This document shows positions 23,460 to 34,030 of a DNA stretch of 64,000 bases, one piece after another (position 1 is the first letter of the stretch; each line of letters opens with the position of its first letter). Position numbers and translations under genes: made by a program. The DNA is taken from contig JAODTK010005555.1 of assembly GCA_026419785.1 (NCBI GenBank), positions 124,001 through 188,000 on the forward strand, read 5' to 3'. Under the pieces are notes generated by a model. That model saw nothing but the letters and a program-made list of their open reading frames with translations. It did no database searches and had not been told where the DNA came from. The DNA is from Sclerodactyla briareus. Lineage: Eukaryota; Echinodermata; Holothuroidea; Dendrochirotida; Sclerodactylidae.

Positions 23460-23862
23460 TAATATCTCGTTCTTATATAGCGTTTTCCCCGTCGAAGACA
23501 TGCTCAAAGCGCTTCACAGAGATTACCCCTGATCATTAGTGACTTGTCACACCCGTACTATATAGCACGCACCTCTCGCTTGTTCTCTCCCTACATACCA
23601 TTCCAGTACGTCGCTCATTAGTGTACCCGGGGGACTTCCCAATGAGGCTGCCACAAGCGGCGCTCGCTACTCTTCACAGATCCTCACAAGGTACCCACTT
23701 TAACACGTAAGTGGCGTGAACATTCAGGAGACATGCCTTGTCCAACACACTGCGGAAAGTCCTCGGGCTTCCAATGGGGCTCCGAACTCGCAATCAATGG
23801 TTTTGCAGTCTGGAGCTTTACCGACTGAGCTAATCCGCCACCCCATACTGCATTTTTCTACA
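23460..23862 (-). mobile_element. tRNA-Cys-like SINE, family B, longest copy
   Basis: The reverse complement starts GGCGGATTAGCTCAGTCGG (A-box), has a loop reading ACTGCAAAA (GCA, Cys-like), and a GCGAGTTCGGAGCCCC B-box region. The body follows to AGCGCTTTGAGCATGTC and ends at an ATATAAGAACGAG tail. The 50.89-51.25 kb element has the same order of blocks (AACTCGCAATCAATG, CACAAGGT.CCCACTT, ATCAGTGAC). It lies in the peptidase intron, antisense to the LINE and SINE A copies nearby. Confidence 0.75.
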
Positions 23863-23929
23863 AAGTATGGGTTTGTGGCTACTGTGCAAAGATTGTAATA
23901 TACTGAAGGCTACTGCACACTTGCCCATG

Positions 23930-25340
23930 CAGTGTCAGGTGGGGAGAGGGCGGTTGTTGTAAGGATATTTTTTCTATAGCACTTGATCCAACATTTTCAG
24001 AGGGGAGGGTCGTCTCCTATTCATACAATCATTAACACGCAATACTGATCATTATTAAGAGTTTTCGGGGGAAGGGTCAAGTCATGATCATGAATTTATA
24101 GCGTGCCTTACAATTGCCAGGGGAAGCCTGGGGATTGTTGGTAGTTTGCAATTGCACTGTATATTGTGATTCTTCAATTTTAGAGAGGAGGACGTCTCAT
24201 CACACACTCACACATACTTACCCGAGTTTTATAGGCCTAAAACATCATATTAGGTGCACGTATTAATAAGGGGTACAATTCCACTTTTTTAAGGCTGCAC
24301 TTATTGCATTTTCTTAATTTATATACTGTATTGCAATTGCACTTATTCCATTCTGATTTTTCAATTCTATATTTTTTCTTCCAAGGAGAAGGGGTGGAAA
24401 CGCAAATCATTTCTAATCATTACTATATTCTCTTGAGGTTTATTACACTTACTGCCTTTTCCTAGAGTTATTTTTTGTATTATACTAGAGGCTACTCCAC
24501 ATACTGGGGGGGGGGGGGGGATTGTTGTCAGTTATAAGTTGTGTTGATAGGTTGCCCAATAGGTTCTTCTTGCATCAACACTCGTGCTGGGTACTGCTGA
24601 TCTGCCAATAAAACTAATGCATTCTGTCTCCAGGCGGTTGGAGGGGTGGAGGGGTGTAAAGGTGAATGGCCAATAATATTTGCATTTTATTTAGATGTTG
24701 TAATATTCATATTAGCATATTTGCATATTTACATCTAAATCATCATAATAAGTATCACGATATTGCACATTTTAATAGAGGGGGGTCATCTCATTCATGG
24801 ATGTTGCCTTCTCAATTTATCTCCTTCCGCTTGAACTGATGTCCTGATTAAGAACTACAATTCACTCAGGCTGACCACCCTATGCAGCAGTATGCAAGAG
24901 AAGCTGTAACTCGTCGATCGACATGCTCCTTCAGCAAGCTACAGTGCAAATCCACAGGGGCTATTTGTTTATAGCATTGGGCATGCCTAACGTATGTACA
25001 CTGTGACAGTGTCGCCCAACAAAAAACTTGGTAATTCGATGTCAAAACATACTGATTTGTGAATTTGAGTGGATTGGTGGAATGCGAGTTGCATAAAACT
25101 GTAATTGGTGACATCATAGTAGTATGGTGGGGAAATAAGGGTGGGGATTTCGCAGACTGAGTGGGGGAAGTAACCCAGCATGGGGAAAATGGAGGGTGAT
25201 GAAGGAAAATTGGATGTATAGGAGGAAACAACATTCTTAATTTGGGAAAGGCATAGATGGCGGGGTAGATGGGGGGGGGGTGGCAGTCTTAATGGCAAGC
25301 AACCCCAGTATGGGGAATAGAGGTACGAAGGAAATTGGAT
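23930..25340 (+). repeat. GAGGGTCGTCTC repeat, several degenerate units
   Basis: The core phrase appears near 23,998, 24,180 and 24,775, and the G-rich tail twice (25.13-25.21 and 25.26-25.34 kb), sharing AGCACCCAGTATGGGG-like wording with 17.99-18.06 kb. The block appears to be several overlapping or nested copies of the 17.8 kb repeat. A 15-base G run lies at 24,506. Minus-strand open frames of 103-122 codons here are artefacts of the G-rich repeat. Confidence 0.5.
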
Positions 25341-26280
25341 TCATCTGAGGAAGGCCTAGTCCTAAGTCTAAGGCCCCTCGGACTTCACTGATTTCACACA
25401 GTGGCCTATGTGCTCCTTGACCGAACATCAGCCCACCGACCTGTGCCCCAAACCTTTGTGAAGGGCCGGATAGAGGGGGAGATTGATTTCAAGTACCATT
25501 GTGTGAAATTCATAAAATGGGCCCCTGGCCCAAGTGGGACCTTGGACCAAATCCTTATTAAATCTTATGACTGAACATAGCATGTGCACGGAAATTGTAG
25601 AAGAAGTAAACGTTTTGCAGTTTTCTACTCATTGGCGCATTATGCCCCCTCGATGCCTTGACCTTGATCTTTAGTTGGTCAACGATAACCCATCAGTCAA
25701 AAAACAGTGTGATTGAGTCTGGTCGAGCTTCATCGAAGCACGAACATGTGTGGCCCAAAAAGCAAAAGTTTACAGACTGGATCGATAGATAGATAGATAG
25801 AAGGATAGATAGATAGATAATAGTAGATAGATAGATAGATAGAAGATAGAGAGACATAGCTGGTTTAAGTCTAAAAAATTACCCCGCTCTACACCTTTTG
25901 AAATTATAGGATTTGCAGTACTGCCAAATGAAGATGAAGTATGCTAACTTTCAGCTTCATCGTATCGAGCGTTTTGGACTCTCCGTGTCAAGATTCTAGG
26001 ACTTTGACCTATTGCTCACCTATGATGAACTCGTATCTGACCCATACAACAAAAAATAAGATCGTGTCTATCACATGGGAAACCCACATACCACGGGGAT
26101 CGCGTTACGTGTCACAAGCAAGGGGGCACACACATTTACACACACTCACTGTCATGACTGTATAGAGTTCTGTCGGTCAAGGGAATCGAACCAAAAAACT
26201 TTAGGTAGCTCCGAACTAACACAAAAACAGGAGCGATGAACTACAGTACATATTGGTACCATGATCCAGTAGGATGTTTA
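25341..26280. other. Intronic sequence, no supported gene
   Basis: It contains a GATA microsatellite and short TTGACC phrases. It lies between the S1 exons with His and Asp, so an additional small exon could be hidden here, but I cannot point to one. Confidence 0.4.
25782..25852. repeat. GATA microsatellite
   Basis: ATAGATAGATAG runs are interrupted by AGGATAG, TAGTAG and AGAAGATAG. Confidence 0.9.
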
Positions 26281-26510
26281 CTATTCTGACCCATAGAGAC
26301 CCAGTGGGCGGCTGTGAGGACATGACGAGAGGAAATGAGGGTGCCTCCACATTGAAAAATGGCTCGGGTCAAGAGTGGCCTCCGGGTGATTCAACTCTAT
26401 CTGCCATGCCACCTTTCGATGAGGTATCCGGACCCCCAAGTATTCATTTTCTTGACCTGTTGATTGTTGTAACCACAGCAGTTCCGTCGCGCACAGCTGT
26501 CGCAAAAAAC
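26281..26510 (-). CDS. S1 serine peptidase, exon with activation site and catalytic His
   Basis: Reading right to left, ILGGPDTSSKGGMA (26,443 downward) is the new N-terminus made by zymogen cleavage, the usual R-IVGG site. The residue before it is not readable because a stop intervenes in this frame. Next come WQIELNHP and, after a one-base shift, CGGTLISSRHVLTAAHW, with catalytic His57 in TAAH. Cys42 is present. Its disulfide partner Cys58 reads Trp (TGG), which would remove a bond conserved in nearly all S1 peptidases unless it is a sequencing error. Upstream a Cys-containing stretch resembles the propeptide linker. The exon lies 1.9 kb from a CUB domain on the same strand, so a CUB-S1 protein is likely. 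Confidence 0.88.
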
Positions 26511-26989
26511 GGAAAATATATTAATTATAGATCAGAACATGGATATGATTGGGATGAGGTTTCCATGTCAAATTGACCTGAATGTAGAGAGTAGAAAACA
26601 GTCTATTCCCACGGGATTTTAGCCGTTAATGGATATAATTTACTCTATAATAACTAATAATAATTGTATGTGTTCGTACACAAGCAATGCCCTCAAAATG
26701 GCACCAACATCGATTCCCATTCGATGCAAATGTTGGTATTTTCTCTTCATATATATTCACTGGAAAACTAGGAGGTTTAGTGATTACTTGACTGCCACAA
26801 ATAGTCGTTTGCCTCACATATGAACGTTCCTAGCAATTCTACTGAAGTGTGCGCTCAGCCATGTAGACATAGTTAGGTTATCGTGATCGCACGTTTCTTT
26901 TCCCACAGATCAAATTTTAGAATTCATCTCGTTCAAACATCTGGATTATCTGAAGTTATTGTATTTTGGACTTTGATTTCTGAAGGCTT

Positions 26990-27480
26990 TAGGTGAGCTT
27001 TAGCTCGACCCCAAACCAAAAAACACATATTACGGTAATATACTCATCCAGGGTTGGTCTATTCGTGTTCAGAATCAAGTGTGATACAACATGACTGATG
27101 CGAGGATCCATGATGAGTGTGCCCGTGCCTGTATGGATCAAGTCATACTTGGTATATGAGTACCCTATGATATGAACACGATAGGGCGTACGGATACTCG
27201 GTTCCGATTCAAGCTGAAATTCGCTGTAAAGCTGCCTTATGCGCGAGTGCACGGACCCTATGGTTTTTAGAGTGGGGGTCATAGATGGTGAAGAATCGGG
27301 AAATTGGGAGAAACGAATATTTCGGACAATTTGGTTTGCAACCAATATTGGTGCGACACATGATGTTATCATGAACCCTATTATTTTGGAGTCAAGTCAT
27401 AGGTCATCTGGTTAGTCATTCGGTAAGAATGGAGAAAACTGTGTCTGATACTGGCAAACAGAGGTCATGGAAACTATATA
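26990..27480 (+). repeat. Fragment of the GGTCA-rich dimeric repeat
   Basis: Shares AAGTCATACTTGGTAT, TACCCTATGAT, ATGAACCCTATTATTTTGGA and CATAGGTCATCTGG with the tandem array at 52.35-53.40 kb, in the same alternating order of two half-units. The 127-codon minus-strand frame over it is therefore not a gene. Confidence 0.65.
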
Positions 27481-27841
27481 TCAAACTGGAGAGGCCATAG
27501 GAGTACGTGACTGGGGCTGTTGAAAATGTCGTCAGAGACCAGAACTCAACATGAAAAGGTGCGCTATCGTCAGGTAACAGCGTGGAATGCTTCAGTTTTG
27601 GTGAACTCTCTTTTGTTAATATTTGTCAGCCATATAACCGACGCATACTTATTGCTCCATAGTTTCCGTGTAGTGTCACAGTGCAATATTCTGGAAATTT
27701 TCCAGCGAGTTTTAGCCCATACCGGAATACACTAATGACATACTCGAAACACGTTCGTTTTCTGTATGTAAGTCCCTAAAATATGTGAGAATTGTCCTAC
27801 GCAAGTACAGATTATACGACGTCTGATGGCTACAGACTCTG

Positions 27842-28075
27842 ACGAAAACCGGGCAGACCTGCGGGGCTCTATTGGGTAGTAGAGCCAAATTTCGTTGTCC
27901 AGCAGATGATGGAAAAGTAGGAGTTGCCATGTCTCTAAAGTGTGCTGCTATTGATGGCATCAGCGAATGCAGGACAAGGAAGACAATGAAGGGAGATGAA
28001 TCTGCGACATTCTCATACGGTGTTTCTGCGTCAGTTGAATTACACAGGTCCTACTGGACCGGACGCTCTATCTAG
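27842..28075 (+). CDS. Plus-strand open stretch with Cys-rich core, unrecognised
   Basis: An open frame contains GQTCGALLGSRAKFRCPADD, then SLKCAAIDGISECR and SYGVSASVEL. Cysteine spacing suggests an extracellular module, but no family is evident and no clear splice sites flank it. It runs antisense to the CUB-S1 gene. A second plus-strand frame at 28,123-28,374 (TLDTAKLRCYCYLAFSG) follows. They could be parts of another gene or chance frames. Confidence 0.2.
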   Translation, partial: TKTGQTCGALLGSRAKFRCPADDGKVGVAMSLKCAAIDGISECRTRKTMKGDESATFSYGVSASVELHRSYWTGRSI

Positions 28076-28379
28076 GTTATTTTACTCCTGGTCAAGGTCG
28101 GGGCTCTGGCTCTGGTGATATCATGGGCAATATTCAGAGGCGCGAAATAGAAGTAAATATTACGCTAGATACCGCTAAACTTCGTTGTTACTGCTACCTA
28201 GCATTTTCAGGCAAGATTCCACTCTTCATGGATACACCTTGGACTGCTAATCATGGACAGGCTTACTACCAATCTAGTTACAATGTATGGAGAATCAAGC
28301 GTGAGTGTATATGCAGAGTTATAATTATTGATGTAATTGTCATAAATAGTTTTTGGATTGCAAGGCACTTATGATTGCG

Positions 28380-28835
28380 AAGAAGGAGGGGAGCAGCCTT
28401 GGCCGTTACAGCCCACCTCCCCTGGAAACCCGTCTTCACGACGGAAGTAATGCAGAAAAGAACTCGATCCACATCCACCGAGTGCGGGGATCGACGTCCC
28501 CGGGGCAGCTGTTCCCGTAATCGTGGCGATTAGGCTCGGATCAACAGCCGGGGAAGACTGGGCCGTCTTCCCGTCGTAGATATAGAGGAAATCGTGGCCT
28601 TTTCCAATCCATACGGAGCACTTGAAGGTGAGCGTCTCGCTGTCAATTGTTGGCCGCCAACATCCAAGTTGTTCGTGTTAATATTATAGATACTCGCGGG
28701 TAATCGGGGATTGTATCGTGAGCGTGTATGCCAATGGTCCTGAGGAGGGAGAGGGCCGTCCAGAGAATTATGGTAAATTTTTGTTTTTGTCCAGTATTCC
28801 ACAAGCAGTAGGTATAACGTAAAACTAATCTCATC
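28380..28835 (-). CDS. CUB domain upstream of the S1 peptidase
   Basis: An entire CUB domain can be followed across several frames: CGILDKN at the start, LAYTLTIQSPDYP, SETLTFKCSVWIGKGHDF with FLYIYDGKTA, then LIATITGTAAPGTSIPA and VKTGFQGRWAVTA at the end. These fit the CUB pattern CG......I.SP.YP ... C.W.I ... D.L.IYDG ... GF.A.W. CUB domains are extracellular beta-sandwich modules that bind protein partners, often calcium-dependently. Three or more single-base shifts interrupt the reading. The strand and distance place it N-terminal to the ILGG exon. Whether it is live depends on whether the shifts are sequencing errors. Confidence 0.75.
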
Positions 28836-28989
28836 TGGCCTGGTGGTAAATATGATAAAATATATCGTTGCTCAGGACGGAAAGATAAATAGGTATTCAA
28901 TTAGTTGTTAGACATTCTTACTTTGGGAGGTACTCTTAAATGAACTTTAAGAAATGGTGTTTTTAATCTTCAATAAAGGTTCCAGACCT

Positions 28990-29600
28990 CCTTTTGATTT
29001 GAGACAACACTTAGAACTACTGGTAAATGCATGACTCCTCAACACACAGCTATACTATGAGCAATAGTCTATTACTGCATGACGACCAGCCATGCATAAC
29101 GCTTTCCCACTTCCACCATGGTAAACAACCTGTCGAGTACAAAGTACTGGTAAATGCACTGACGCCTTAATCCACAGCTAGACCATGAACAATAGTCTAT
29201 TACTGCATGGAGACCAGCCAGGCACCCTTCCATTTTGGTGAAACCTGTCAACAAATACTGGTAAATGCAATGACGCCTTCATACACAGCTAGACCATGAA
29301 CAATAGTCTATTACTGCATGGAGACCAGCCAGGCACCCTTCCATTTTGGTGAAACCTGTCAACAAATACTGGTAAATGCAATGACTCCTTAACACATAGC
29401 TAGACCATGAGCAATAGTCCATTACTGCATGAATACCACCCAGCCCCCTTCTCACTTTGGTGAAACCTGTCAACGAATACTGGCAAATACAATGACTTCT
29501 CAACACACGGATAGACCATGAATCTATTCCTGAAGGACAAGCCATTACACCCTTTTGAATGTGTAAACAGTCAGTGAAAAAAAGCCCTTGACACACAGGG
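28990..29600. repeat. Minisatellite of about 115-128 bp, five units
   Basis: Units share CTGGTAAATGCAATGAC, CACAGCTAGACCATGA, CAATAGTCTATTACTGCATG and a CCTTCCATTTTGGTGAAACC block. The two central units are nearly identical and the outer ones more diverged. An isolated related unit lies at 30,285-30,375. The 105-codon minus-strand frame through it is repetitive and not a gene. Confidence 0.9.
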
Positions 29601-30720
29601 GATAACTGAAACAGTAATTAGGAAAGAGCGGGGATGGAAGTCACTAGGGTTAGTTGTCACAGATGCCATAGCGCAAAAACTTCAAATGAATAGGTGGAAA
29701 GGTGGTAGTTCATTTTACCTCTATGCTCCTCATCACCTGACACGAAACTCAGGCACCGTTCACACGAATATATCGTTCGAGTTCACTAACGAAATTCACC
29801 CCTTGAAAACATGGAAAAAGTTCTATATTGTTTTCAAAAATAATACTAGATGTGACACATAACTGTATAATTACAGTAAAAATGTCCCTAAAAACTGCAC
29901 CTTTTAGTTGGGTAACATATGCTGATTTCGCGTATTGGGTACCAGATATGGAAAGAACGTGCTGGGGATGGTCGTCACTGTTCGTTCACAGTTGTGACAA
30001 CCTGCCCCGCAGGTGTGACAACCATTCGAACAATGGTCAGCAATGGATTTTCTCGTAAGTGACAACCATCCCATACCAAGTAACAACCTGCCACAGGCAC
30101 GGGGCAAGATGTCACAACAATTTGTCGGAAAAAATTGGCTCATATTTCAGAGGTGAAATTTTTCATGCCCATACAAATGTGTCGAGGACTAGTCCCTATC
30201 AAAGGGTCTTTAGAGGTATATTCTAGCTTGCATACTTTCGTGAATTTGTAGTTATAACAAAAAACTGACTTTCATCCCCAGTCCCCCTACTGAGGACCAG
30301 CCTGGCTCCATTTCGAACGAGTTTAACACGTAGTGGATGCTGGAAAATGCAATGACTCCTAAACACACAGCGGGACAGGAATTGGGTTAATCAAGGTCGA
30401 GCGTTTTATCCACTGGCTAATGCACGCGACCGGGGGTTAATTCCAGGATGCAAAAGGGCGCAGCCCTAGTGCATCCAGCGTTGGCATTACCCCGAGGCGT
30501 GCATTGTCATGTGGCTATGAATCGAAAGGACATCGTGTTACCACTTTATGATAAAACAGGAACCCTGATGACATATTGCAAAGAGGACTGTACATGCGCC
30601 CGAATAAACTAACAACAACCAAACACGTGTCCATCAATATCTACAACAGCGTACCAAAGCGCGTGACCAGGATGTATACATGGAGTATGTTAATTATGCT
30701 CTATGTAGTTCGTAGTAGTG
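29601..30720. other. Non-coding stretch with a stray minisatellite unit
   Basis: At 30,285-30,375, GAGGACCAGCC, CTGGAAAATGCAATGACTCC and ACACACAGC match the minisatellite at 29.0-29.6 kb. Near 29.98-30.14 kb a GTGACAACC..CC phrase repeats at least four times. Otherwise nothing is supported. Confidence 0.5.
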
Positions 30721-31060
30721 AGTAGGGTTCCAGTAGTAGTAGTAGGTGGGTTTCGTCCATCCTGACATGCTCAGTGATCATCTCCGCCACGTATCACGGG
30801 TCTTGCGCACGGTTATTGCTCCATAAATTATGTGGACCTGGAGCTTCTTCTGGAGTTCTCGCGTCGTAGGGACCGAAAAAATCTTAAAAACGTCTTTGTT
30901 CTGTGCTGGTTGTTGTCTCAAAGTCACTTATGATCTATGCATCAGAGATAGAGCCATAATTGTTAAACGCCATGTATTTCGGGAAGCAAAACGCCATTAC
31001 ATTGCGCGTGAAACATATTTATCGCTGTGTATCGCGCTCCACTTGCATTAAAATGATTAC
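30721..31060 (-). mobile_element. LINE 3' end with (TAC)n tail, copy 1
   Basis: The reverse complement encodes RDTW and ITEHV, the C-terminal phrase of a non-LTR retrotransposon ORF2, and ends in ACCTACTACTACTACT. The same end is found, in the opposite orientation, at 32.40-32.49 kb, and within the tandem duplication near 38.0 kb. The (TAC)n tail would be the 3' terminus of the element. 5'-truncated. Confidence 0.65.
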
Positions 31061-31254
31061 ATTTGCACGTACGTTCTATCGAACATTCGAATGCTACGCT
31101 CGTGGTCTCTGTCAATGCGTCAATTCGTGACATAATTCACAATGGATCCCTCCACCATAGCAAATACGTGAGTTAGCGCGTTCAAATCTGTAACGCTGTA
31201 AGCGTATGCGTTTGACACTCACACAAGCCATAGAGTACATAGAGGTAATATGGA
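31061..31254. other. Short unassigned stretch
   Basis: Sequence between a LINE tail and CG-rich repeat units, with no recognised content. Confidence 0.3.
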
Positions 31255-31765
31255 CTGCTGGAGCGCGCCACTTGCTTCAGACGCGGATGATGGCAGGGAG
31301 GCCTAAGCTAGTACAAATTTACATTGCCGCCAGTTTGATTCGACGGGCAAAATGACATTTCCCGGAGCTGGTTGCGTCCGCGTGAGAGGCGTTGGTTCAA
31401 CGCGCTTATATCAGTTACACAATCCTCATGCTGGCCCCGAAGCCAGAAACCACTATTTTTAGGACGCGCACGCACCAAATCCCCATGAATCACAATGCAG
31501 CAGCTAACGATAGGATACGCGGCTGTTACTACAGAAGCGCGTTCAAAGATGCCCGGAGCACGCTCCTTGCGCGCGTGTTCCTGGTGATGCGGGATTCTGT
31601 ACAAAACCAACCCCCCCCCCCCCATTGATAATGGTTTTATTCGCGCGTGTATGCTGAAGCAGGTTAACGACGAAGTTATATAATAGTAATATATGTTTTT
31701 GTGTGAGTGTAGGGTGTGCTCTTTCTGCGGCCCGGCGCGTGCTGAACAGTCCGCACTCTAGTTCC
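31255..31765 (+). repeat. CG-rich repeat units, cluster 1
   Basis: Two unit types. GAGCGCGCCACTTGCT...CATTGCCGCCA at 31,255-31,340 recurs at 32,522-32,600. GCGCGTTCAAAGAT.GCCCGGAGC..GCTCCTTGCGCG, with GAACAGTCCGCACT and AATTATGCTCTAT-like ends, at 31,490-31,765 recurs twice at 37.35-37.76 kb. Alternating CGCGCG is conspicuous. A 14-base C run lies at 31,610. Confidence 0.65.
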
Positions 31766-31769
31766 GATT

Positions 31770-32495
31770 ATGCTCTATAGAGAACATATTAAAGACTCGA
31801 AGAGCGAGTTGAATGAGAAACTGAAAGAAGAAACCTAAAAATTAAACAGCAAGAAAGAAACTGAGAAATTTTCAATCACAAGTAATGGCAATGGAAGTTG
31901 GAAGAAATGTCAATATGTAGGGAAGTTTGTTAGGAACAGAAGAAGACCCATAACGGAGAAGAATTGGAAACAACAACGCTTTTAACACTCTATCAACAAT
32001 CTATTTTCAAGAGCAGACGAGTAAGATACAGAGTAGTTTTCTGTATATGGCCGAACTGTGGGTTACAACGGAGGATCTTGATCACAACAATTGACACTTT
32101 CCAAGGAAGACTACTCCGCAATGTTTCTCAACATCCGTGGACCCAATAAAAATTGGATACCAAAAGACGAACTCTATGAGGATGATGTGACCAATCAAAT
32201 CCCTTGTCTTCCGTAGTAGCACATAGGTTTTGGATTTTGGTACACGTTCGCGAGACACAAAGAAGAAGCTCCAGCGAGATCGACTATGAGAGACGCATTG
32301 AGAATACTTACTAAGCCAGTTGGGAGACCTGTGAATCTTTGCTCGGAAAATTCAAATCGCAATTCAGGACATCAACATTAACAGTTTCGAGGAGGCAAGC
32401 AAAAACCTTTGCGCAAAGATCGTGATACGTGGGGGAGATGATCACTTGGCATGTCGGAGAGACGAGAATCAACCCGTAACTACTACTACTACTAT
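31770..32495 (+). mobile_element. LINE ORF2 C-terminal region with (CTA)n tail, copy 2
   Basis: Frames carry the non-LTR retrotransposon C-terminal pattern: AELWVTTEDLDH, the post-RT CEtWtlt...l region; WIPKDELYE and TNQIP, the W..NeeLYe..nq motif; RFWILVHVRETQ, the R.RW.GHV.R motif; ALRILTKPVGRP; and NSFEEASK with RDTWGEMI. The tail is (CTA)n. Frame changes are many. Clade uncertain; the motif set is shared by several LINE groups. Related minus-strand copies lie at 38.0-38.6 and 42.9-43.5 kb. Confidence 0.75.
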
Positions 32496-32521
32496 AGAGT
32501 TATAGTGTCTAATATTAATGC

Positions 32522-33040
32522 TAGAGTGCGCACTTGCTCGACGCGCATGATCGCATGGACGGGACTACGCTATGTACAATTTGCATTGCCGCCAAGTACC
32601 GGTCAGGGCACAAGGAGCAATTATATTAACTGGGGAGGCAACGCGTTCAATATATTGACGCAATTTGAAAATGTCCCCACTCCCGGACTGACCGCGATCA
32701 CCCTCGGAGGCGTTAAGTGTCTAACCATGCTGGGCTGACGGCGGTGTGTGTTTGTTAATTAAAAATTGCAGTTACGCGCAGTTTTTCATGTATTGCAGGC
32801 GCGCTGCATGAAAATGCCCCCCGAAAGAGAACACAGACCGTAGTAGTTGGATCAAACAATTTGAGCACCGAAATGGTTCACGAGTGTCAGTCCGTGCCAG
32901 GGGAAATTCCGCGTGAATTTGTCCCCGGTAGAGTAGCTCATACCGTTAGAGGGGCGGACACTTTAACGCACTCGAGGGTGAGATCGCGATGTCAGTCCGG
33001 GAGTGGGGGACATTTTCAAATTGCTACAATATTTGTACCG
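32522..33040. repeat. CG-rich units arranged as an inverted repeat
   Basis: The left arm (about 32,632-32,730) reads GAGGCAACGCG..CAAT, AATTTGAAAATGTCCCC and ACTCCCGGACTGAC. The right arm (about 32,930-33,037) carries the same phrases on the other strand. The roughly 200 bp centre continues the right-arm unit. The same unit occurs in direct orientation at 37.77-38.00 and 38.65-38.92 kb. Confidence 0.7.
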
Positions 33041-34030
33041 CTTCTTAAAAAGCAATAAAAGTAGTGCAACAAACAAAGTAAGAAAGGATTACAAAAATTT
33101 CAATAAATTGATTGATGAAATCGTTGAGTACAGATGCAAAAATTTAAAGGAATCAGCCAACCATTTTGAAAAACATTTAACCTGAAAACCAGAACCAAAA
33201 AACAAAGTGGCTCCCAGGTAAACTGAGCAAACCATTGATGAAGATGACAATTAAAGCGAGCGGTTGCATCAATTTAAAAAAAATAAGATCCCCAGGGTGA
33301 CCAATCACAGTGAAACCTCTCAAAATATGCCCCTGCACCCATGAATACATAGCTGATATACTGGAGAACAAGCCGAAACCCGAGAAATACCAATAGAAAT
33401 TGAACAAAGAAACTTAACACCAATTCAAAAAACCAGGAAAAAACTAAAGGCCCACCAGAAAATTTAAGACGTGATCTACTTTCAACCCTGAGAAAAATCC
33501 ATGCAATTTGTAGTTACAAGGGAATCTGCACCCCTAATTGATGAACATATACTTCCCGTAACACCAAACAGCCTATACCTCCGGTAGATGCACTGCAGAG
33601 CTCGTGTTCGCTTTCAAAAAGCTTTAGCTGAAAAAAGGCCCCGTAACTCAATAGGAATATAACATCAATTTCTATTAACTTGGACATGAGCAAGGCGTTA
33701 CGATACGATCAAAGAGGCCTACACTAATAAATAATTTGCAAAGATACTTCGCAGAGGACGAATCTATCTCATTTATTTTACTGAACAATGTGTAATTACA
33801 CGGTCAAATTAGACGGCAAACTAGGAAATCCTTCAGCAAGAACATCGGTCCCCCCAGGTTGAACAGTGCGCGTGCATTATTCTTTATAACATTTACCCTG
33901 GCCAAGTCTTTGAAATCGGATGAAAATGACATTGATGCAAGTTATCCAACCATCTCAGTTAGTTGATCAGATGACTACAGCGCAATAGTAATCCGGAAAC
34001 TTTTTCTTTTAAATAAAGCTCCATTTTTGT
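33041..34030 (+). mobile_element. LINE reverse transcriptase fragment, diverged
   Basis: Broken frames include KLDGKLGNPSA followed by TSVPPG and, further on, SDDYSAIVIRKL, matching the RT pattern GVPQGS ... [YF]ADD in order and spacing. Upstream, KNFNKLIDEIVEYR and a Lys-rich part fit the segment before the palm. Heavily decayed, with no complete domain. Clade not assignable by eye. Confidence 0.45.

Larger units (their letters stand above)
26511..28379. other. Sequence between the CUB domain and the S1 exons
   Basis: Presumed intron of the CUB-S1 gene. It contains a GGTCA-type repeat fragment and, on the plus strand, an unrecognised open stretch, both listed separately. Confidence 0.5.

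Noticed and set aside
23790-23862. Functional tRNA-Cys gene
   Set aside because: Stems are degenerate, and the same head is attached to a shared SINE body at other positions.
24866-25298. Overlapping minus-strand genes of 103 and 122 codons
   Set aside because: They lie on a G-rich interspersed repeat also present at 17.8-18.1 kb and have a biased Pro/Ser/His composition.
26274-26576. A 100-codon plus-strand gene
   Set aside because: The minus strand here encodes the ILGG and TAAH exon of the S1 peptidase; the plus frame is its shadow.
26989-27372. A 127-codon minus-strand gene, the second-longest frame in the window
   Set aside because: The DNA is a copy of the GGTCA-rich dimeric repeat, as shown by its match to 52.35-53.40 kb.
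28990-29600. CRISPR array
   Set aside because: Units are about 120 bp and contiguous, with no spacer-repeat alternation, in animal DNA.
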